A stretch of 64,000 bases of DNA from Palleronia sediminis. Lineage in GTDB: Bacteria > Pseudomonadota > Alphaproteobacteria > Rhodobacterales > Rhodobacteraceae. The translations under genes and the position numbers were made by a program. Where the stretch lies: NCBI RefSeq assembly GCF_004358695.1, contig NZ_SNAA01000013.1, forward strand, positions 45,384-109,383, in the 5' to 3' direction. Every line of letters begins with the position of its first letter. Positions within the stretch are counted from its first letter, which is position 1. Shown here piece by piece: positions 60,190 to 64,000 of the stretch. The notes under the pieces are model-generated. The model saw only the letters and a list, made by a program, of their open reading frames with translations. It did not search any database and was not told the origin of the DNA.

Positions 60190-60504
60190 TCAGAGGCCGG
60201 GTTCCAGGTCTGCGATCTCGGTCAGGCGCACGGCAAGCTGGCCCGGCCCCTCGCCCTCGATCTCTTCGAGCTCGCCGCGCGCGATCAGCCGATCCCCGAC
60301 ATAAAGCTCGACGGGGTCCTCGACCTTGGTGTCGAGCGGCAGCACCGCGTCGCGCCCCATCTTGAGCAGTTCCGACAGCTTGGGGCGGGCCTTGCCGACC
60401 GAAACCACGATCTCGACCGGCACGCGGCTGAAGGGCGTGGCGTGTTTCGACGCATCCGGCGCGGTTTTGGGTGCGTCGGGCGGGGTATGGTGGGTGTCAT
60501 CCAT
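60190..60504 (-). CDS. fliN: Flagellar motor switch protein FliN
   Basis: A 104-residue C-ring protein of the SpoA/SurfaceAg family: VPVEIVVSVGKARPKLSELLKMG and DPVELYVGDRLIARGEL. The ATG at 60504 (MDDTHHTPPDAPK) is chosen, giving a short Pro/Ala-rich leader. It binds FliM/FliG and the export chaperone FliH at the rotor. Its start overlaps the fliH end by 8 bases. Confidence 0.92.
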   Translation of the reverse strand: MDDTHHTPPDAPKTAPDASKHATPFSRVPVEIVVSVGKARPKLSELLKMGRDAVLPLDTKVEDPVELYVGDRLIARGELEEIEGEGPGQLAVRLTEIADLEPGL

Positions 60505-61093
60505 GGGACAGCATATCCTTGTTGAGGGTGGACAGCGCATCGAGCGCCTCGTTCAGGGTCCGGCGCATCTCGTCGAGATCGACGGCAACCTCGGCCGCGC
60601 CGAGCCTGAGCTGGATCTGGCCGGGGGACAGCAGATCCTCTTCGACGATGGTGACGGGAAAGACGACGAGCCCGTCGATCGCGGCCTCGACGCCGGCGGC
60701 CTCGCCCGGTGCGACCAACAGTTCGGCTTCGCCGCCATCGCTGCCGGTGGCGAGATCGTCGAGGATGGACACCACGCGCGCGCCCAGCGTCTCGCGCAGG
60801 ATCTCGGGCACGGCATGGTGCGATATGGCCTCGAGCAGCGGCGCGAGCGACTGCATCACGTGGGCGCGCGCCTCGTGATAGGTGAAGGACAGGTCCTGCA
60901 GCTTGAGCCTCAGCGCGTTCAGGGCTTGGGCGCTGTCCTGTTCGGCCGCGCGCGAGGCGTCGTCCCACCCCGCGGCATAGCCGCGGTCGAACGCCTCGAG
61001 CGTCTCGGCCTCGAGCCGGGCGTTGTCGATGCCGGGCATCGCATCGGCGGCCGCGGATCGTGTGAAATCCTCTAGAACGACGAGCCTGGCCAT
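60497..61093 (-). CDS. fliH: FliH-like flagellar assembly protein
   Basis: A 198-residue hydrophilic protein between fliF and fliN. The central Ala/Glu-rich stretch (EAFDRGYAAGWDDASRAAEQD) carries Gly-spaced helix heptads as in FliH, and the C-terminal part (EEDLLSPGQIQLRLGAAEVAVDLDE) resembles the FliH/YscL stator domain. FliH regulates the FliI ATPase and delivers substrates to the C-ring. The ATG at 61093 shares a base with the fliF stop; a GTG three bases earlier is possible. Identification rests partly on gene order. Confidence 0.75.
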   Translation of the reverse strand: MARLVVLEDFTRSAAADAMPGIDNARLEAETLEAFDRGYAAGWDDASRAAEQDSAQALNALRLKLQDLSFTYHEARAHVMQSLAPLLEAISHHAVPEILRETLGARVVSILDDLATGSDGGEAELLVAPGEAAGVEAAIDGLVVFPVTIVEEDLLSPGQIQLRLGAAEVAVDLDEMRRTLNEALDALSTLNKDMLSHG

Positions 61094-62688
61094 CACGCGG
61101 TTTCCTCTTCGTCTTCCATCCAGCTTCGCAGGATCTGGAGCGATTCCTCCTGCCGCTCGTCGATGAGCTGTCGCAGCCGCTCTGCCGGACTTTCACCGGA
61201 GGCCGCCGGGCTGCCCGGCGTCGCGCGGGCATCGGCGAGGGCGGGCGGCATGAAGGTGCCGGGCGTGTCCTGCGGGTCGATCTCGCCGGTCAGGGGCGCC
61301 GCGGCCGCGGCTGCGGCGGGCGCCCCTTCGGGTGCGGGCAACGCGGCCTGCTGGCGCAGGACCGGGCGCACCACGAACAGCCCCAGGATCAGCGCGACAA
61401 GCGCCAGAACCCCGAGCTGGACGAGCCGCATGGCGTCGATGGGTCCGAACAGGCGACGGGCGACCGGGTCGCTGCCATCCAGCGGCAGCGGCTCGAACTC
61501 CATCGACTGGATCGACAGGATATCGCCGCGCGCCTCGTCGAACCCCACGGCGGCGGCCACCAGTTCGCGCAGCGCCGCCATCTCGGGCTCGGGGCGCGGG
61601 GTCCAGGTCGGGGCGCCGTCGGCACCGGTGCCGCGGATGCCGTCGATGAGGACGGCGGTGCTGATCCGGTCGACGGCGCCGGGGCTCTTGACCACCTGGC
61701 GGACCGTCTCGGACACCTCGTAATTCGTGCGTTCCCGCGTTTCCGTATCGGTCGAGGACGATCCGTCGCCACCGCCTGCGGCGTCGCCATCGGGCGGGTT
61801 GCTGGCGACGGTGACGTCGCCGCCGCCGGCATCCCTCGCGTTCGACGAGGACTGGCTGACATCCTCGCTGATCGCAATGCGGCTTTCGGGGTCGATCCGG
61901 CGTTCGTTGATCTCCTCGCGCTGGGTCACGGTTTCGACCGCGATCTCGACCACGGCGCGGCCATAGCCCACCCGCGCCTCGAGCAGCCGTTCGACATTGC
62001 GCTTGAGTTCGGCGGCGCGCCCCGCCTCGCCGGTTTCACGCGCCCCGTCGCCGTCGCCCGCGAGGATGACGCCGCCATTCGCGTCGATCACCGACACATT
62101 CTCGGGCGCGAGCCCCGCGACCGCCGACGCGACGAGGTAGCGTACCGCGCGGGCCTGCGCCGCCGACAGGCCGCTGCCGGCCGGGGTGAGCATGACCGAT
62201 GCGGTCGGTTCCAGATCGCGCTGGAACGGCTTGGTCCCGGCATTGGCGATATGGACGCGCGCCATCGCGATCGTGGGCGACGATACGATGGTTCGGGCAA
62301 GCTCTCCTTCCTTGGCGCGCCAGGCGGCGCTGTCGAACATCTGGCTCGTCGTGCCGAACCCCGTCATCTCGTCGAGCAGCTCGTAGCCGCGCACCGGGTT
62401 GCTGGGCAGCCCTTCGGAGGCGAGCGTCATCCGCAGCTCGTCACGCACGGCCCCGTCCACGAAGATCGAATCGCCGCGGATCTGGTAGGCCGCGCCGCGC
62501 TGTTCCAGCGCGCTCACGACCTCGCCGGCCGCGCCCGCCTCGAGCCCCGCATAGAGCAGCGTCAGCGACGGCTGCGTGGCCAGCCGCCCGATGCCCAGAA
62601 CCGTGACGAACATCGCCAGGGTGGCAAGACCCATGACGATCCGCCGTTTCGGCGAAAGCCCGGACCAGATCTGTAGCACCTGCTGCAA
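61093..62688 (-). CDS. fliF: Flagellar MS-ring protein FliF
   Basis: A 531-residue MS-ring subunit with two transmembrane helices (about 18-38 and 420-444). The periplasmic ring-building region includes LYAGLEAGAAGEVVSALEQRG, DEMTGFGTTSQMFDSAAWRAKEGELARTI and a low-complexity Gly/Ser/Asp loop. The C-terminal tail (RLRQLIDERQEESLQILRSWM) binds FliG. The start is a TTG at 62688, supported by AGGAGG just upstream; the longer open frame to 63264 crosses fliL. It heads the minus-strand fliF-fliH-fliN-fliP unit. Confidence 0.93.
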   Translation of the reverse strand: MQQVLQIWSGLSPKRRIVMGLATLAMFVTVLGIGRLATQPSLTLLYAGLEAGAAGEVVSALEQRGAAYQIRGDSIFVDGAVRDELRMTLASEGLPSNPVRGYELLDEMTGFGTTSQMFDSAAWRAKEGELARTIVSSPTIAMARVHIANAGTKPFQRDLEPTASVMLTPAGSGLSAAQARAVRYLVASAVAGLAPENVSVIDANGGVILAGDGDGARETGEAGRAAELKRNVERLLEARVGYGRAVVEIAVETVTQREEINERRIDPESRIAISEDVSQSSSNARDAGGGDVTVASNPPDGDAAGGGDGSSSTDTETRERTNYEVSETVRQVVKSPGAVDRISTAVLIDGIRGTGADGAPTWTPRPEPEMAALRELVAAAVGFDEARGDILSIQSMEFEPLPLDGSDPVARRLFGPIDAMRLVQLGVLALVALILGLFVVRPVLRQQAALPAPEGAPAAAAAAAPLTGEIDPQDTPGTFMPPALADARATPGSPAASGESPAERLRQLIDERQEESLQILRSWMEDEEETA

Positions 62689-62756
62689 GGCGGACCTCCT
62701 GTCACGCGTGGCGCCGGGCTTCTGCCCGCCGTGACCCCGGTATGAACCGGCCGCTC

Positions 62757-62771
62757 TTAAGATTCGGTTAG
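62757..62771. promoter_or_regulatory. CtrA-like box between fliF and fliL
   Basis: TTAA-N7-TTAG (62757-62771) lies in the 135-base divergent region, 53 bases before fliL and 68 bases before fliF. The CtrA consensus is TTAA-N7-TTAA, and CtrA controls flagellar genes in Rhodobacterales. One mismatch; tentative. Confidence 0.45.
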
Positions 62772-62823
62772 TGGATGCCGGGTTATCCAGAGATCGCCGA
62801 AACGGGTTCAGAAGGAGCGTGAC

Positions 62824-63342
62824 ATGACGGCGATGGATGCCGCGGCCGAAAGCGGCCCGGTGAAAAAGGGCGGGGGAAAGGGGCTCGTTCTCGGTGCGAT
62901 TCTCGGTCTCCTGCTGGGCGGCGCCGGGTTCTATGCCGTCTGGTCGGGTATGGTGTTCGGCCCGCGCGACGGTGCCGGCGGCGCGGACGACGCGTCCGCC
63001 GCAGCCGAATCGGCATCGGCCTGGCGCGAGGTGCCGGGAACCGGCGACATCGCCTTTCTGCCGGTCGATCCCATCGTGGTCTCCCTCACTTCGGGCCAGG
63101 CGCAGCATCTGCGCTTTGCCGCCCAGCTCGAGGTCGGGTCGGCCCATGTGGACGAGGTGGCATATCTGATGCCGCGCGTCGTGGACGCGATGAACTCGTA
63201 TCTTCGCGCCGTCGATCCGGCGGAGTTCTCGGCCCCCGGCGCGATCATCAACCTGCGCGCGCAACTCATGCGCCGCGTGGCCCTGGTCGTCGGCGAGGGG
63301 CGCGTACGCGACATCCTCGTGATGGAATTCGTATTGAGCTGA
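62824..63342 (+). CDS. fliL: Flagellar basal body-associated protein FliL
   Basis: A 172-residue protein with one transmembrane helix (about 20-43, GLVLGAILGLLLGGAGFYAVW) and a periplasmic FliL domain (IAFLPVDPIVVSLTSG, LRFAAQLEV, VRDILVMEFVLS). FliL supports stator function and torque. AAGGAGCGTGAC precedes the ATG. It is divergent from fliF and followed 11 bases later by a coiled-coil protein gene. Confidence 0.92.
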   Translation: MTAMDAAAESGPVKKGGGKGLVLGAILGLLLGGAGFYAVWSGMVFGPRDGAGGADDASAAAESASAWREVPGTGDIAFLPVDPIVVSLTSGQAQHLRFAAQLEVGSAHVDEVAYLMPRVVDAMNSYLRAVDPAEFSAPGAIINLRAQLMRRVALVVGEGRVRDILVMEFVLS

Positions 63343-63353
63343 AGGGGGTCGAG

Positions 63354-63848
63354 ATGTCGCAGATCGCTGATATCCTGTTGATCGGAGGCGCGCTCGGGCT
63401 GGCGTTCTACTGCTATGTCCTGTCGCGCCGTCTCACGCGCTTTACCGATCTCGAGCGTGGGGTCGGCGGCGCGGTCGCCGTGTTGTCGGGCCAGGTCGAC
63501 GACCTGATGCGCGCGCTCGACCGCGCGACCGAGGCCGCTTCGGGCTCGAACGCGACGCTGGGCGATCTGACCGAACGGGCCGAGACCGTGGCGCGCAATC
63601 TCGAGCTTCAGCTTGCCGCGCTGCACGATATCGAGGCGCGGTCGCCCGCACCTGACGCGGCACCGGCATCGCCGCCGCCCCCGGCGCCCACTCCCAGCTT
63701 TGGGGGCGCGCGGCTGCATCCCGCGCCCCCGGCCGACGCACGCGAACCCGAGCCCGAACCCGAGCCCGAGGCGCCGGCCGCGGCGGTCGTCTCGATGCCG
63801 CCGACGCAGTCCTTTTTCGCCCATCGCCGCGCGGGGCAGGTCACGTGA
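63354..63848 (+). CDS. Membrane-anchored coiled-coil protein in flagellar cluster, function unknown
   Basis: A 164-residue protein with one N-terminal helix (about 4-22, ADILLIGGALGLAFYCYVL), then a likely coiled coil (about 30-95, LSGQVDDLMRALDRATEAA). A Pro-rich C-terminal half includes the repeat EPEPEPEPEAP and ends in SFFAHRRAGQVT. It follows fliL by 11 bases behind GGGGGTCGAG. I know similar unnamed genes next to fliL in Rhodobacterales. A role in stator or export assembly is only inferred. Its stop overlaps a GTG (GTGA at 63845). Confidence 0.75.
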   Translation: MSQIADILLIGGALGLAFYCYVLSRRLTRFTDLERGVGGAVAVLSGQVDDLMRALDRATEAASGSNATLGDLTERAETVARNLELQLAALHDIEARSPAPDAAPASPPPPAPTPSFGGARLHPAPPADAREPEPEPEPEAPAAAVVSMPPTQSFFAHRRAGQVT

Positions 63849-63907
63849 CGCGGCGCGGGATCTACGGGCGGCTGCGGGCCACGGAAGTTCGACACTTCCG
63901 GGGGTGA
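63845..63907 (+). other. Possible truncated start of the next flagellar gene
   Basis: A GTG at 63845 overlaps the upstream stop in the GTGA style used in this cluster and reads VTRRGIYGRLRATEV before a stop at 63905-63907. A basic start of this kind would suit a membrane protein such as MotE, but the frame closes after 20 codons. An inverted repeat GGAAGT-TCGAC-ACTTCC (about 63882-63898) lies at the break. No gene can be recognised from here to the window end. Confidence 0.3.
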
Positions 63908-64000
63908 TTTTCGGCTGCTGCGCATCGGCCAAGACGAAGAATCAATGAGTTAGGCTGAGCGCAAGGTGCAATCCGCGCGGATTTTGTCGTCACACGTCAT

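Noticed and set aside
61093-63264. FliF starting at 63264 (723 codons)
   Set aside because: The extra 192 codons run antisense through fliL; AGGAGG before the TTG at 62688 and the start of conserved FliF sequence fix the shorter protein.
63720-63790. EPEP codon repeat as a tandem DNA repeat or CRISPR-like array
   Set aside because: It is a short Pro-Glu codon run within an open reading frame, with no spacers.

Overview
The window comes from a high-GC alphaproteobacterium of the Rhodobacteraceae (Rhodobacterales), very probably an aerobic anoxygenic phototroph. The basis is a photosynthesis gene block in the order bchF-bchN-bchB-bchH-bchL-bchM-lhaA-puhA-puhB-puhC-orf-acsF-puhE-hemA-cycA, preceded by the divergent regulators ppaA and ppsR. 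The oxygen-dependent cyclase gene acsF fits bacteriochlorophyll synthesis in air. A choline-sulfate/choline/betaine module and a Rhodobacterales-type flagellar cluster agree with this placement. Genus and species cannot be read from the window.

Layout. 1-5.1 kb: two tandem paralogous family-2 glycosyltransferases, a GT14-type branching glycosyltransferase and a two-lobed sulfotransferase, an apparent sulfated-glycan cassette. 5.1-9.0 kb (minus strand): RNase D-like exonuclease, lptC-lptA-lptB, hpf, ptsN. 9.0-14.6 kb (minus): an RND efflux permease, its adaptor and an unusual fasciclin plus PRC-barrel protein. 14.7-18.9 kb: GDP-mannose/GDP-L-fucose synthesis (gmd, fcl, a methyltransferase, and divergent manC). 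18.9-27.2 kb: betI-betC-betB-betA on the minus strand, divergent from choX-choW-choV, with a palindrome matching a BetI operator between them. 27.3-35 kb: an IolE-like TIM-barrel protein, glgX, an SDR dehydrogenase, a DUF2125 protein, pmbA and a CysQ-type phosphatase. 35-40.9 kb: a DUF4170 protein, a divergent Kdo-transferase-like protein, lpxK, a DsbA-like thioredoxin, a DUF721 (DciA-like) protein, mutY and alkB.

40.9-59.4 kb is the photosynthesis block. PpsR (repressor) and PpaA/AerR (cobalamin-type antirepressor) are read leftwards. The bchF superoperon is read rightwards from an intergenic region with two perfect TGT-N12-ACA PpsR boxes. The operon supplies the dark-operative protochlorophyllide reductase (BchL, BchN, BchB), the Mg-chelatase large subunit (BchH), the methyltransferase (BchM), the cyclase (AcsF) and the C3-vinyl hydratase (BchF). 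It also encodes reaction-centre subunit H, its assembly factors, 5-aminolevulinate synthase as pathway entry, and cytochrome c2 as electron carrier. Many of its genes are joined by ATGA, TGATG or GTGA overlaps. A strong terminator closes it after cycA.

59.4-64 kb is the edge of a flagellar cluster: fliF-fliH-fliN-fliP on the minus strand, divergent from fliL and a membrane-anchored coiled-coil protein. A CtrA-like box lies in the divergent promoter region. The last about 120 bases do not continue as a recognisable gene and may be a rearrangement or mobile-element border. I found no rRNA, tRNA, CRISPR array, complete insertion sequence or phage gene. No gene-free stretch exceeds about 220 bases. 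The window looks largely like core and lineage-specific Rhodobacterales genome. The most unusual items are the fasciclin-PRC protein tied to an RND pump, the Kdo-transferase-like protein without the usual active-site signature, the two-lobed sulfotransferase and the short conserved-position gene before acsF.
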